This document shows positions 18,117-28,085 of a stretch of DNA of 64,000 nt, in pieces. The stretch comes from Streptococcus sp. 29896 (lineage in GTDB: Bacteria; Bacillota; Bacilli; Lactobacillales; Streptococcaceae), in NCBI RefSeq assembly GCF_032594915.1, contig NZ_CP118733.1, positions 2,046,001 through 2,110,000 of the forward strand, read 5' to 3'. Every line of letters starts with the position of its first letter. The first letter of the stretch is position 1. The notes beneath the pieces were generated by a model that searched no databases, was not told the origin of the DNA, and saw nothing but the letters and a program-made list of their open reading frames with translations. Position numbers and translations under genes: made by a program.

Positions 18117-19634
18117 CTAGGACAACTTTTCTGCTATCTTCACATTTTCGCGTCGGTAGATTGTCGTCAGATCTAACAACATAGATTCAACCTCTGATGT
18201 CAACTGTTCAGCAGTCATTCTCCAAGCCCAGTTTCCTCCCAAGGTATTTGGTAAATTCATTCTCGCAGCACCATCCAAATGCAGCAAATCCTGCATGGTT
18301 ACTACTGTCATAAAGGCTGGGGAGCCAAAGAGAAGTCGGAAGAGAGCGTGGTTAACCGTTTCACCTTCTGTTCGATTGCTATAACGGTCCAGAAATGCGC
18401 GTGATGCTGGACTAGTATCTGATTGGTACCAACCTAAAATTGTATCGTTATCATGGGTACCTGTATAGGCCACAACATTGTTACGGTGATTGTGCGGCAT
18501 TTCGATACTGTCCCCTTCTGGATCAAATGCAAACTGGAGCACTTTCATACCAGGGAAGCCGGTTGTTTCACGCAACTGAATAACCTTATCAGTTACAGAA
18601 CCCAAATCTTCAGCGATAATGTTCAAATCACCCAACTCCCGCTTGATGGTCTCAAATAACTCAAAGCCAGGCGCTTCTACACGATAGCCATTGACAGCTG
18701 TCTCTTCGCCTGCTGGAATTTCCCAGAAAGAGGCAAAGCCGATAAAGTGGTCGATACGTACCATGTCATAAATCTTGAAGGATTCTCGCAAGCGAGCCAC
18801 CCACCAAGTAAAGCCGTCCTGCTTCATGGCTTCCCAATCATAGATAGGATTGCCCCAAAGCTGGCCGATTTCGGAAAAGGCATCTGGTGGGCATCCTGCA
18901 ACCACGCTCGGTCTACCTTCTTCATCTGTCTTGAAGAAGTGTGGGTTGGCCCACATATCAGCTGAATCAGCCGCAATATAGATTGGCATATCCCCAACAA
19001 ACTCGATCCCTTTGGCATTGGCGTAAGCCTTCAAAGCATGCCACTGGCTGAAGAACAAAAACTGGGTGATGCGGTGATAATCCATCTGGTCCGCCAAAAG
19101 ATGACGGTAATACTCTAGAGTATCGTGGTATCGTAGGCGAGCCCCCTGGTCTTCCCACTCCGTCCAAGGTTTGAGGTCAAAATACTCCTTGATCGCCATG
19201 TACTCCGCAAAGGTATGCAACCAAAAACCATTTTCCTCTGCAAAAGACCAATAGTCAGCCGGCAGTCCTTCCGCCTTCATCCTCTGCACTGCCTTTTCTA
19301 AAATAGGGCGACGATTCTCAAACAATTTGGCATAATCGACCTCTACCTCATTTTGGCCAAAATCCACACCAACCAAATCTTCATTGGAAATCCAACCTTT
19401 TTCAATCAAGGCATCCAAATCAATAAAATGTGTGTTTCCTGCAAAAGCAGAAAAGGACTGATACGGCGAGTCTCCGTAACTTGTTGGTCCCAAAGGCAAA
19501 ATTTGCCAATACCGTTGCTTGGTTCGTTCTAAAAAATCTACAAATTGATAAGCAACCTGACCAAGGCTTCCGATTCCGTAACCTCCTGGCAAGGATGAGA
19601 TGTGCATTAATACGCCACTTTGTCTCTTTTTCAT
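18117..19634 (-). CDS. malQ: 4-alpha-glucanotransferase (amylomaltase)
   Basis: 505 residues, GH77. Transfers glucan chains between maltodextrins and releases glucose. Start motif SGVLMHISSLPGGYGIGSLG; catalytic regions VRIDHFIGF (nucleophile Asp in RIDHF), IIAEDLG (acid/base Glu) and YTGTHDNDT. The start is the second of two near ATGs (19634) because GGAG lies seven bases before it; the first lies too close. It is transcribed away from malX, and an operator-like palindrome lies 34-49 bases upstream of its start. Confidence 0.95.
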   Translation of the reverse strand: MKKRQSGVLMHISSLPGGYGIGSLGQVAYQFVDFLERTKQRYWQILPLGPTSYGDSPYQSFSAFAGNTHFIDLDALIEKGWISNEDLVGVDFGQNEVEVDYAKLFENRRPILEKAVQRMKAEGLPADYWSFAEENGFWLHTFAEYMAIKEYFDLKPWTEWEDQGARLRYHDTLEYYRHLLADQMDYHRITQFLFFSQWHALKAYANAKGIEFVGDMPIYIAADSADMWANPHFFKTDEEGRPSVVAGCPPDAFSEIGQLWGNPIYDWEAMKQDGFTWWVARLRESFKIYDMVRIDHFIGFASFWEIPAGEETAVNGYRVEAPGFELFETIKRELGDLNIIAEDLGSVTDKVIQLRETTGFPGMKVLQFAFDPEGDSIEMPHNHRNNVVAYTGTHDNDTILGWYQSDTSPASRAFLDRYSNRTEGETVNHALFRLLFGSPAFMTVVTMQDLLHLDGAARMNLPNTLGGNWAWRMTAEQLTSEVESMLLDLTTIYRRENVKIAEKLS

Positions 19635-19667
19635 AGGCATTCTCCTTTTGTATTTGCGCACAAGAAA

Positions 19668-19683
19668 GCGCAAACGTTTCCGC
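19668..19683. promoter_or_regulatory. MalR-type operator upstream of malQ
   Basis: GCGCAAACGTTTCCGC: a LacI-family type dyad around a central CG (GCAAACGTTTCC). The same half-site CAAACG/CGTTTG recurs near malX. Confidence 0.7.
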
Positions 19684-19826
19684 TTTTTCATTATATAATG
19701 ACAGCGCTAACAAATCAAGGGAAAATTGCCATTTTTTCCTGAAAATAAAACGAAAGGATAACTTTCTTCTATATATTACACCTAAATTAGTATCTCCTTA
19801 AAAAATTTTTTTAAAATTTTTTTAAA

Positions 19827-19887
19827 AACGCTTGCAAGCGGATACATTTTGGTGTATAATGATGTCAAGTTAAGAAAACGTTTGCGT
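19827..19887 (+). promoter_or_regulatory. malX promoter with two operators
   Basis: TTGCAA (19832-19837), a 17-base spacer and TATAAT (19855-19860). The -35 is inside the palindrome AACGCTTGCAAGCG (19827-19840). A second site, AAAACGTTTGCG, lies at 19875-19886, just beyond the start region. Both are LacI/CcpA-type dyads, so MalR (24429-25412) and possibly CcpA would block polymerase binding and escape. MalR binding is known for the pneumococcal counterparts; here it is inferred from the motif. Confidence 0.8.
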
Positions 19888-19930
19888 TAGTGAACGAAGA
19901 TCATCAAATTTTATTCTTGGAGGAAATCCC

Positions 19931-21187
19931 ATGAAACACAAATTGCTCAAGAGCGCTGCTCTTCTTGCTGCATCTACTGCTGTTCTTGCTGCATGCTCTT
20001 CTTCATCATCTAGCTCATCTGAGTCAACTACAGAAGAGGCTCAAACATTAACGATTTACGTTGATGAAGGCTACAAAGATTATGTTGAGGCTGCTGCAAC
20101 AACATTTGAAGAAGAAAATGGCGTTGATGTAACCGTTAAAACTGGTGACGCCTTGACTGGTTTGGACAACTTGTCACTCGACAACCAATCTGGTTCAGCT
20201 CCAGACGTGATGATGGCACCATACGACCGAGTAGGTAGCCTTGGCGCAGAAGGACAATTGAACGAAGTAACACTTGCTGAAACAAGCATGGTTGATGAAA
20301 CAACAACTGCTCTTGTTACAAACGATGGTAAAGTCTATGGTTCACCAGCAGTTATCGAAACTCTTGTTCTCTACTACAACAAAGACTTGATTACAGAAGC
20401 TCCTAAGACATTTGCTGAATTGGAAACATTGGCAAAAGATAGCAAGTACGCTTTTGAGGGCGAAAGTGGTAAAACAACTGCCTTCCTTGCTGACTGGACA
20501 AACTTCTACTACACTTACGGTCTCCTAGCTGGTTACGGTGGTTATGTATTTGGTGAAAACGGTACAGATCCATCTGATATCGGTCTTGCAAACGAAGGTG
20601 CAGTTCAAGCGATTGAATATGCAAAAACTTGGTATGAAAAATGGCCTCAAGGTCTCCAAGACGGCACAGCTGCTAACAACTTGATCAACACACAATTTAC
20701 TGAAGGTAAGGCTGCTGCAATCATCGAAGGTCCATGGAAAGCTGCGTCTTACAAAGATGCAGGCGTGAACTACGGTGTTGCAATGATTCCTACTCTTCCA
20801 AACGGAAACGCTTATGAAGCATTCGGTGGTGGTAAGGCTTGGGTTATCCCAGCAGGTTCACAAAACCCTGAAATGGCTCAAAAATTCGTTGACTACTTGA
20901 CTTCAACAGAACAACAACAAGCATTGTACGACGCAACAAACGAAGTTCCTGCTAACACAGAAGCTCGTAAATATGCAGTAAGCAAAAACGATGAGTTGAC
21001 AACAGCTGTTATCGATCAATTTGCAAACGCACAACCAATGCCAAACATTTCTGAAATGAGCACAGTTTGGGAACCAGCTGGTAACATGCTCTTCGAAGCA
21101 GCTAGCGGTGCGAAAGACGCTAAAACTGCTGCTAGCGACGCAGTTGCATTGATCAAAGATACCATTGCACAAAAATACGGTGAATAA
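19931..21187 (+). CDS. malX: Maltodextrin-binding lipoprotein
   Basis: 418 residues, substrate-binding component of the maltodextrin ABC importer. Lipoprotein signal with lipobox LAAC, Cys22 being the lipidation site, then a Ser/Glu linker and a type I solute-binding fold. GGAGG precedes the ATG. First gene of malX-malF-malG-malA-malR; no ATPase gene is present, which fits streptococci that use a shared MsmK-type ATPase encoded elsewhere (established for pneumococcus, inferred here). Confidence 0.95.
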   Translation: MKHKLLKSAALLAASTAVLAACSSSSSSSSESTTEEAQTLTIYVDEGYKDYVEAAATTFEEENGVDVTVKTGDALTGLDNLSLDNQSGSAPDVMMAPYDRVGSLGAEGQLNEVTLAETSMVDETTTALVTNDGKVYGSPAVIETLVLYYNKDLITEAPKTFAELETLAKDSKYAFEGESGKTTAFLADWTNFYYTYGLLAGYGGYVFGENGTDPSDIGLANEGAVQAIEYAKTWYEKWPQGLQDGTAANNLINTQFTEGKAAAIIEGPWKAASYKDAGVNYGVAMIPTLPNGNAYEAFGGGKAWVIPAGSQNPEMAQKFVDYLTSTEQQQALYDATNEVPANTEARKYAVSKNDELTTAVIDQFANAQPMPNISEMSTVWEPAGNMLFEAASGAKDAKTAASDAVALIKDTIAQKYGE

Positions 21188-21203
21188 TACTCACTAATAT
21201 CAC

Positions 21204-21278
21204 AGATGATTGCCAATCATCTGGAGATTCATCGAGTAAAAATGGTAAATGAAGCGGGGCTGGATAGGACCAGTCCCC
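21204..21278 (+). terminator. Hairpin and partial terminator between malX and malF
   Basis: A perfect 9-base stem CAGATGATT/AATCATCTG sits at about 21204-21224. A terminator-like GGGGCTGG...CCAGTCCCC (21256-21278) follows and is trailed by TTTATTTAT. Such structures after a binding-protein gene usually raise malX mRNA over that of the permease genes. Confidence 0.7.
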
Positions 21279-21296
21279 TTTATTTATAAGACAGAT

Positions 21297-21307
21297 TTTG
21301 CTATAAT
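21297..21307 (+). promoter_or_regulatory. Possible secondary promoter for malF
   Basis: Extended -10 TGCTATAAT (21299-21307) with no good -35, about 100 bases upstream of malF and just beyond the partial terminator. Confidence 0.45.
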
Positions 21308-21404
21308 AGACAGAGGAAGTTTCCGAACAATTCTGTTGACTAGCGCTGATTTGGCAAGACTTTCTTGAAGTTTTTTTCCAGATCATTTCAAAAAAAGGAG
21401 TTTT

Positions 21405-22700
21405 ATGATGACAAAACAAAATCCAGGTAAGGCCCTGCTCCTGTCCCTTATTCCCGGACTTGGACAAATCTATAACAAACAGAAGGCCAAAGGGTTCATT
21501 TTCTTGGGTGTCACCATCGCTTTCCTTCTCTACTTTGTAACGATTGCTGCAGGTGAGCTGGGCAATTTGATTACCTTGGGAGACATGCGTGGCCGTGACA
21601 ATTCCCTCTTTATGTTGATCCGTGGTTCCTTCCACTTGATTATCACCGTCGTGTACCTCGCTTTCTATGCTCTGAATTTGAAAGATGCACACGATACAGC
21701 CAAGCGTTGGAATAACGGCTTCCCAGTTGCTACTAGCTTTAACGACATGGTCAAAGGTATCTATGAGAATGGCTTCCCATATCTTTTGATTATCCCTTCT
21801 TACATTGCCATGACCTTTGCGATTATCTTCCCTGTTGTCGTAACGCTCTTTATCGCCTTTACCAACTACGATTTCCAACATCTTCCTCCTGGAAAACTCT
21901 TGGATTGGATTGGTTTGACCAACTTTACCAATATCTGGAAATTGAGCACTTTCCGTGCAGCCTTTGGCTCTGTTCTATCTTGGACAATTATCTGGGCCTT
22001 GTCTGCTTCAACCGCTCAAATTGTCATCGGTATTTTAACGGCTATTATTGCCAACCAGCCATTTATCAAGGGCAAACGAATCTTCGGTGTTATCTTCTTG
22101 CTCCCTTGGGCTGTACCAGCCTTCGTAACTATCTTGACTTTCAGTAACATGTTTAACGATAGTGTCGGCGCGATTAACACACAAGTCTTGCCATTTTTGA
22201 GTAAGTTCTTGCCATTTATTGATAACTTCCTCATCCCTTGGAAGACAGATCCATTCTGGACAAAAGTTGCCCTCATCATGATGCAGGCTTGGCTTGGTTT
22301 CCCTTATATTTACGTATTGACCTTGGGTATTTTGCAGTCTATTCCAAACGACTTGTATGAAGCAGCTTATATCGATGGTGCGGGACCGATTCAAAAATTC
22401 CGTAGCATCACCTTGCCAATGATTTTGGCTGTAGCTGCACCAACTCTTATCAGTCAATACACCTTCAACTTCAACAACTTCTCTATCATCTACCTCTTCA
22501 ACAACGGTGGACCTGGTAGCGTCGGTGGGGGAGCTGGTTCAACTGATATCTTGATTTCATGGATTTATAAATTGACAACAGGTACTGCACCTCAGTATTC
22601 AATGGCTGCAGCGGTAACCTTGATTATCTCTATGATTGTCATCAGTATCTCTATGATTGCCTTTAAGAAATTAAATGCCTTTGAAATGGAGGACGTGTAG
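21405..22700 (+). CDS. malF: Maltodextrin ABC transporter permease MalF (MalC)
   Basis: 431 residues, polytopic. The N-terminus has a hydrophobic hairpin ([21 protein letters not shown]), seen in streptococcal MalC proteins. The ATPase-coupling EAA loop reads [28 protein letters not shown] precedes the ATG. It forms the membrane channel with MalG, whose gene begins one base after this stop codon. Confidence 0.94.
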   Translation: MMTKQNPGKALLLSLIPGLGQIYNKQKAKGFIFLGVTIAFLLYFVTIAAGELGNLITLGDMRGRDNSLFMLIRGSFHLIITVVYLAFYALNLKDAHDTAKRWNNGFPVATSFNDMVKGIYENGFPYLLIIPSYIAMTFAIIFPVVVTLFIAFTNYDFQHLPPGKLLDWIGLTNFTNIWKLSTFRAAFGSVLSWTIIWALSASTAQIVIGILTAIIANQPFIKGKRIFGVIFLLPWAVPAFVTILTFSNMFNDSVGAINTQVLPFLSKFLPFIDNFLIPWKTDPFWTKVALIMMQAWLGFPYIYVLTLGILQSIPNDLYEAAYIDGAGPIQKFRSITLPMILAVAAPTLISQYTFNFNNFSIIYLFNNGGPGSVGGGAGSTDILISWIYKLTTGTAPQYSMAAAVTLIISMIVISISMIAFKKLNAFEMEDV

Positions 22701-22701
22701 G

Positions 22702-23544
22702 ATGAAATTATCTGTGAAATTTAGACGTCGTCTCAACCAGACCTTGACCTATCTCTACTTGATTACCCTCTCAGTCATCATCATCTACCCACTCTTGATT
22801 ACGATTCTTTCAGCCTTCAAGACAGGGAATGTGGTGGCCTTCAAGTTAGATAGTTCTGTTAACTTTACCCTTGAAAACTTCAGCAAACTTTTTAGCGAAA
22901 CTCTTTACGGCACTTGGTACCTCAATACCTTGATTATTGCCCTCGTGACCATGGCGGTTCAAACCAGCATTGTGGTCTTGGCCGGTTATGCTTATAGCCG
23001 CTATAACTTCTTGGCTCGTAAGCAAAGTTTGGTCTTCTTCTTGATTATTCAAATGGTGCCAACCATGGCGGCTCTTACTGCCTTCTTCGTTATGGCCCTC
23101 ATGCTCAACGCGCTCAACCAAAGCTGGTTCCTCATCTTCCTCTATGTCGGTGGTGGTATCCCAATGAACGCTTGGCTCATGAAAGGTTACTTCGATACGG
23201 TGCCAATTTCCCTCGATGAATCTGCAAAACTCGATGGTGCTGGTCACTTCAGACGTTTCTGGCAAATCGTTCTTCCTCTTGTTCGCCCAATGATTGCGGT
23301 ACAGGCGCTTTGGGCTTTCATGGGACCATTTGGAGATTACATCCTATCAAAATTCTTGCTTCGTGAAAAAGAATTCTATACAGTTGCTGTTGGTTTGCAA
23401 ACCTTCATTAGTGATGTGAAAAACTTGAAGATTGCTTATTTCTCAGCAGGTGCGATTCTGATTGCCCTTCCGATCTGTATCTTGTTCTTCTTCCTACAAA
23501 AGAACTTTGTATCTGGTTTAACAAGTGGTGGCGACAAGGGGTAA
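22702..23544 (+). CDS. malG: Maltodextrin ABC transporter permease MalG (MalD)
   Basis: 280 residues with six predicted helices. EAA loop: [22 protein letters not shown]. The start is the ATG at 22702; its ribosome site GGAGG (22688-22692) is inside the end of malF, so translation is coupled. The C-terminus [12 protein letters not shown] is typical of this permease family. Confidence 0.94.
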   Translation: MKLSVKFRRRLNQTLTYLYLITLSVIIIYPLLITILSAFKTGNVVAFKLDSSVNFTLENFSKLFSETLYGTWYLNTLIIALVTMAVQTSIVVLAGYAYSRYNFLARKQSLVFFLIIQMVPTMAALTAFFVMALMLNALNQSWFLIFLYVGGGIPMNAWLMKGYFDTVPISLDESAKLDGAGHFRRFWQIVLPLVRPMIAVQALWAFMGPFGDYILSKFLLREKEFYTVAVGLQTFISDVKNLKIAYFSAGAILIALPICILFFFLQKNFVSGLTSGGDKG

Positions 23545-23636
23545 CCTTGTCCCACCTTTTCCCTTTTCCTACTCTTGATATGTTGTTTTTTACTGTTGTA
23601 TAAGAGTAGCGCCCCACATGATTGAGAAAGGTGCTT

Positions 23637-24419
23637 ATGTTCCCTTACCCCTTTTCCTACTTTGCTAGTATCTTCCAGCCTCGAAAGATGTTTGCCAATC
23701 GCCGGCTAATGACTGTCTGGCAAGGGCTATTTACGACTATTTTTCTAATCGCTCTCTTGGTCATTCCTGCCTCCTTGCAACCTCTTTCTTGGGACACCTA
23801 TCCTATGGAAAATTTTGTTCAGGGTGTCTATACACCACTTACAGAAGCAGTTGTCGCAGACCTTAAGGAGCATGCCCAACTCACCAATCAGGAATTAACC
23901 TATACAGGACAAGGTGTGACAGATAGTGTCACATTCGGGGAGCAAGTCAGCACTGCTAGTGGTTTTACCTACCAATTCGGCAAACAGAAGGTAATCATTC
24001 GTAGTGGCACAGATGTTCTTGCAGAATTGCCCTACCAAGTGTTCACAGCCAGCAGTTTCGATAGTAAGGAAAAACTGACAGCTAGCCTCTCAAAGGCTTG
24101 GTTTCAAGAGTATCCTTTACTAATTAGTCTGTCCATCACCCTGCTATCTGCCTCGATATTGGCTACCAATTTCCTCTTCATCCTTGTCGGTGCGAGCGTA
24201 TTCCTCTATCTGACCAAAAAATCACGTTTTTTCCATATCGGTTCTTTCCGAGAAGCTTACAATCTCAGCCTAAACTGCCTTGGTTTGCCAACCTTATTGG
24301 CTTGTTTAGTGGGGATTTTCGGACAAGCTGTCACGACCGTCTTAACCCTGCAAAACATTTGTTTTGTTCTGGTATTGATTTGGGTCTTTTTCAAAACAAA
24401 ATTCAGAGATCAAGTTTAG
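23637..24419 (+). CDS. malA: Maltodextrin utilisation protein MalA (DUF1189)
   Basis: 260 residues. One membrane helix near residues 30-48, an extracytoplasmic stretch of about 110 residues, then further helices (about 160-185 and 210-245). Streptococcal operons place this DUF1189 membrane protein between the permease genes and malR; its biochemical role is not established. The start is the ATG at 23637 with AAAGGTG upstream. Confidence 0.85.
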   Translation: MFPYPFSYFASIFQPRKMFANRRLMTVWQGLFTTIFLIALLVIPASLQPLSWDTYPMENFVQGVYTPLTEAVVADLKEHAQLTNQELTYTGQGVTDSVTFGEQVSTASGFTYQFGKQKVIIRSGTDVLAELPYQVFTASSFDSKEKLTASLSKAWFQEYPLLISLSITLLSASILATNFLFILVGASVFLYLTKKSRFFHIGSFREAYNLSLNCLGLPTLLACLVGIFGQAVTTVLTLQNICFVLVLIWVFFKTKFRDQV

Positions 24420-24428
24420 GAGGTTTTT

Positions 24429-25412
24429 ATGCGCGCAACAATTAAAGATGTTGCCAAATTGGCGGGAGTCTCCCCTTCTACCGTAACACGGGTCATTCAA
24501 AACAGCCCTGCTATCAGCCAAAAAACAAAGGACCATGTCCGCAAGGCCATGCAGGAACTCAATTACCACCCCAACCTCAATGCCAGGAGTCTGGTATCTA
24601 GTTATACTCAAGTCATCGGCCTTGTCTTGCCAGATGATTCGGATATTTTCTACCAGAACCCCTTCTTCCCAACTGCCTTGCGAGGAATCTCTCAGGTCGC
24701 TGCAGATTACAACTACGCCATCCAGATCAGTACTGGTAAGGACGAAGAGCAGCGCCTAGAAGCTATTTCTCAAATGGTCTACGGTAAGCGTGTTGACGGG
24801 CTGATTTTTCTCTATTCCAAGCCGGATGATCCTCTTGTACAACTGGCGATTCAGCATAACTTCCCCTTCTTAATTCTAGGGAAGGCTTCTTCTCCGTTTG
24901 TTTCCTTAGTCGATAATGACAATATTCAAGCAGGATTCGAGGCGACGACCTACTTCATCAACAAAGGTTTTCAAAATATCGCATTTGTGGCAGGTAACAA
25001 AGAATTAGTTGTATCACAAGACCGTTATCAAGGCTATAAAAATGCCCTCAAGGCCCACAATATCCCCTTGGATGAAAACAAGGTCAAGTTTACCTCTGGT
25101 TTCTTGTTGGAAGATAGCGCCTATAAAATCACACGGAAGCTCATCAAGCAAAAACCGGATGCTATTGTGACCACCGATACCTCTGTTGCAGAAGGGATTG
25201 TCCAATATCTCACAGAAATCGGCGTAAAACTGCCCATTATTTCCTTTGACTCTGTCAAACCAAAACTAGCAATCGATGCCTACGTCGATGTCCATGCCAT
25301 TAAATTGGGCCGGGTAGCCTTTAATACTCTCCACCAAATCATCAACGATAGCAAAGAAAATAAGCAAGTCTGCTACCGTCGTGTGATTCCACATACTATT
25401 ACTGAACTCTAA
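24429..25412 (+). CDS. malR: LacI-family maltose repressor
   Basis: 327 residues. The N-terminal HTH and hinge read TIKDVAKLAGVSPSTVTRVI and YHPNLNARSL; the rest is a periplasmic-binding-like effector domain. AGGAGG precedes the ATG, nine bases after malA. It should bind the CG-centred dyads near malQ and malX and be released by maltodextrin (known for pneumococcal MalR). Confidence 0.93.
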   Translation: MRATIKDVAKLAGVSPSTVTRVIQNSPAISQKTKDHVRKAMQELNYHPNLNARSLVSSYTQVIGLVLPDDSDIFYQNPFFPTALRGISQVAADYNYAIQISTGKDEEQRLEAISQMVYGKRVDGLIFLYSKPDDPLVQLAIQHNFPFLILGKASSPFVSLVDNDNIQAGFEATTYFINKGFQNIAFVAGNKELVVSQDRYQGYKNALKAHNIPLDENKVKFTSGFLLEDSAYKITRKLIKQKPDAIVTTDTSVAEGIVQYLTEIGVKLPIISFDSVKPKLAIDAYVDVHAIKLGRVAFNTLHQIINDSKENKQVCYRRVIPHTITEL

Positions 25413-25421
25413 CTTAGAAAG

Positions 25422-25435
25422 GAGCCTTTTGGCTC
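25422..25435 (+). promoter_or_regulatory. Hairpin over the pullulanase ribosome site
   Basis: GAGCC-TTTT-GGCTC lies directly between the GGAG ribosome site and the ATG at 25436 and uses the last bases of the site in its stem. It could sequester the site or shorten a spacing that would otherwise be long (about ten bases). Confidence 0.5.
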
Positions 25436-27484
25436 ATGGCACTTCGTGTATTTCAAGCATATCTAGAGGATGTTGCAAGCATCCGTTTGGTGATGGAAAA
25501 GCGTTTCGACTCTGATTCCATGTCCTTCTCTTTGGAAAATTCCAAATCACATGTAGATCTCTTTATCCACTCCCGATTGGAAGATGACCAGCAGGTTATT
25601 TACTATCTGACCAGCCTTCACGCCCTCAATCTTCAAGAGAATTATACTCTCTACGACCAAGACCGCAATGCTGTGGAATTGGGCTATGGGGCTATTGTCC
25701 GCTCTACTTTATTTGAAAAGACCTTTACCTATTCAGGCAATGACCTAGGAGCTAGCTACACTGCCCAAGAAACCTCCTTCAAGTTCTGGGGTCCGATTTC
25801 CAAGGCTGTCTTTGTCGTGGTGGAGGGCCAGCCCCATGCCATGACCCTGACAGAAAAAGGTGTCTGGCAGGCGCAGGTGACAGGGGATTTGGAAGGCAAG
25901 TCCTACCACTATCTCCACAAGGTCAACGGCCAATGGCTTTCTGTCCACGACCCTTATGCTCTATCTTCCAAAGTCAATTCTGGTGATTCCTACATCATCG
26001 ATCTCAAAAAACTGGCTAAACCAAGTCGGGCAAAAACACAGCTTCCGATGTCCCAAGCCATTGTTTATGAAATGAGCGTCCGAGACTTTTCACAACAAAG
26101 AGAGGCTGGTTTCCAACACCGCAGTCAATTTGCTGGCTTGACCGAATCACCTGTCCTAGACGGTATGAAACTGGGCATGGACTATATCAAACAGCTGGGT
26201 GTAACTCATATCCAACTCCTGCCTCTTTATGACTTTGGTAGTGTGGATGAAAATAAACCCCAAGCTGTTTACAACTGGGGCTATGACCCTGTTCAGTACA
26301 ATGTTCCTGAAGGATCTTTCTCCAGCCAGCCAAACGATCCCTATGCCCGCATTCGCGAATTACAAACTGCCATTCAGGCCTATCATGATGCGGATATTTC
26401 TGTCATCATGGATGTGGTTTACAACCACGTGTATCATGCAGAAGAATATGCCTTTGAACGCATTGTTCCCGGCTATTTCTACCGTTACAACCAAGACGGT
26501 TTCCGGACGGACGGAACCTTCTGTGGCAACGATGTCGCCAGCGAACGAAGCATGGTCCGCAACTATATCAAGCAGTCCCTCCGTCAATGGACCAGCCTCT
26601 ATGGTTTTGACGGCTTCCGCTTTGACCTCATGGGTATCCTGGATATCCAGACCATGAATGAGATTGCGGCGGAACTCAAAGAACTTCACCCAAACATCTA
26701 CCTCTACGGTGAAGGTTGGAAAATGGGGACTGGTTTGGACTTTGACCTGCTAGCTCATCAGTATAATGCTGGTCAAATGGAAGACCTTGGTTTCTTCAAT
26801 GATGACTACCGCGATACCTTCAAGAAGCTCCTGCTCAACCCGCAACGTCTGGTAGAAAAGAACTTGCATGAGAAAATCCAGCATCTGCTGGCAGGTAGCC
26901 ATTACAGCCACTTCCTGTCGCCTGACCAGTCTGTCAACTATCTGGAGTGCCATGACAATGCGACTGTCTTTGATTATCTCCATATTGAAAACCCTGACTG
27001 GACACCGCAGCAGCAAAAACGGGCTGCCAGCTTTGGTCTGCAACTTGTCTTGATTTCGCAAGGTTTGGCCTTTATCCATGCTGGACAGGAGTTCTTCCGG
27101 ACAAAAGATGAGATTGACAATACCTACAATGTCACCGATGCCATTAACCACCTGGACTGGACCCGTGCTGTTCATTATCAAGAGCATATCCAGTTCATCC
27201 GCGCCTTGATTGCTCTTCGCAAGCAGTACCCTGAACTCAGTCAAGCATCTTATACGACCATTGAGAGAAGCTGTGATTTCTACTGGTTAACAGAATTTGT
27301 CCTCCGCTATCAGATCAAGACAGCAGATGGTGTTCTCCAATTTATCATCAACTTTGCTACAAGCGATTTTACCTATGAAAAAGAAGAAGACAAGGCTGTC
27401 CTCTTCAATTACCCTGCTGTAGATGATCCAGACCAACAAATCCTGACCATTGCCGGACAAAGTATTTGTGTCTTAAATGGCTAA
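25436..27484 (+). CDS. pulA: Type I pullulanase, intracellular
   Basis: 682 residues with no signal peptide. A CBM48-type domain (about 95-180, FKFWGPISKAVFVVVEG) precedes the GH13 barrel. The type I pullulanase signature YNWGYDP is present. Catalytic residues are visible in GFRFDLMG (Asp nucleophile), YGEGW (Glu acid/base) and CHDN (Asp). It cleaves alpha-1,6 links in imported branched dextrins or glycogen, feeding MalQ. It lies 24 bases after malR and ends at a bidirectional terminator. Confidence 0.94.
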   Translation: MALRVFQAYLEDVASIRLVMEKRFDSDSMSFSLENSKSHVDLFIHSRLEDDQQVIYYLTSLHALNLQENYTLYDQDRNAVELGYGAIVRSTLFEKTFTYSGNDLGASYTAQETSFKFWGPISKAVFVVVEGQPHAMTLTEKGVWQAQVTGDLEGKSYHYLHKVNGQWLSVHDPYALSSKVNSGDSYIIDLKKLAKPSRAKTQLPMSQAIVYEMSVRDFSQQREAGFQHRSQFAGLTESPVLDGMKLGMDYIKQLGVTHIQLLPLYDFGSVDENKPQAVYNWGYDPVQYNVPEGSFSSQPNDPYARIRELQTAIQAYHDADISVIMDVVYNHVYHAEEYAFERIVPGYFYRYNQDGFRTDGTFCGNDVASERSMVRNYIKQSLRQWTSLYGFDGFRFDLMGILDIQTMNEIAAELKELHPNIYLYGEGWKMGTGLDFDLLAHQYNAGQMEDLGFFNDDYRDTFKKLLLNPQRLVEKNLHEKIQHLLAGSHYSHFLSPDQSVNYLECHDNATVFDYLHIENPDWTPQQQKRAASFGLQLVLISQGLAFIHAGQEFFRTKDEIDNTYNVTDAINHLDWTRAVHYQEHIQFIRALIALRKQYPELSQASYTTIERSCDFYWLTEFVLRYQIKTADGVLQFIINFATSDFTYEKEEDKAVLFNYPAVDDPDQQILTIAGQSICVLNG

Positions 27485-27564
27485 AATAGGACTTGAGACG
27501 GAGGAAATGGAGAGCGAGATTGGTTATACTATAGTCAATCCTAAATATTTTTCATAATCTCCTT

Positions 27565-27595
27565 AAAAACTCACCGATTACTCGGTGAGTTTTTT
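27565..27595. terminator. Bidirectional terminator between pulA and nrdI
   Basis: Stem AAAACTCACCGA/TCGGTGAGTTTT, loop TTAC, with A-run on the left and T-run on the right. Confidence 0.9.
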
Positions 27596-27599
27596 GCGT

Positions 27600-28064
27600 C
27601 TATGCTTTTTCTTCCATGAGGGCTATAATCTTATGACCGATTCGTTCAATATCATTTTGAAGGCCACGGAGTTCGAAGTTATCAATCACAGGAAAGCCAA
27701 ATCGCTCGGCATATTGCTTAGCAGTCAAGCAATATTGGTTGTTGAAATTGCGATTGCCCGATCCCACAACTCCCAGACAGAGCTCTGCATTGTCCCCAAA
27801 AGCGATAAAATCGCCCAGGGGATTGGTCAGAATCTCCACATCTCCGTTATCCACACCGTTTCCGCCTTCCAGATAGGTGGGAAGAAAGGCGACAAAAGGA
27901 GCATCCAGCTGGTAAAAGGGAATGTCCTGCTTAACCAGGTCCTTGACATGAACGGGCTCCACCTGCCAGTCGGTCTGGAATTGGAAAAAGCCTTTCAGGC
28001 GTTTGACAAAACTTTCTGTATTGCCACTCAAGCTAATATAGACGAGGTAAATGGTCGGTTTCAT
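27600..28064 (-). CDS. nrdI: NrdI-like flavodoxin
   Basis: 154 residues, flavodoxin-like: IYLVYISLSGNTESFVKRL binds FMN phosphate; GSGNRNFNNQYCLTAKQYAERF is the NrdI-type flavin loop. NrdI supplies the oxidant that builds the Mn-tyrosyl radical of class Ib ribonucleotide reductase (NrdEF). It stands alone here, without nrdE, nrdF or nrdH. Its promoter carries two NrdR boxes, which strongly supports the assignment. The start is the ATG at 28064 behind GGAG. Confidence 0.92.
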   Translation of the reverse strand: MKPTIYLVYISLSGNTESFVKRLKGFFQFQTDWQVEPVHVKDLVKQDIPFYQLDAPFVAFLPTYLEGGNGVDNGDVEILTNPLGDFIAFGDNAELCLGVVGSGNRNFNNQYCLTAKQYAERFGFPVIDNFELRGLQNDIERIGHKIIALMEEKA

Positions 28065-28085
28065 AAGTCTCCTCTCCAAAGAAAA

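Noticed and set aside
21153..21881. 242-codon minus-strand ORF across malX/malF
   Set aside because: Antisense shadow of malF with highly charged composition and no ribosome site.
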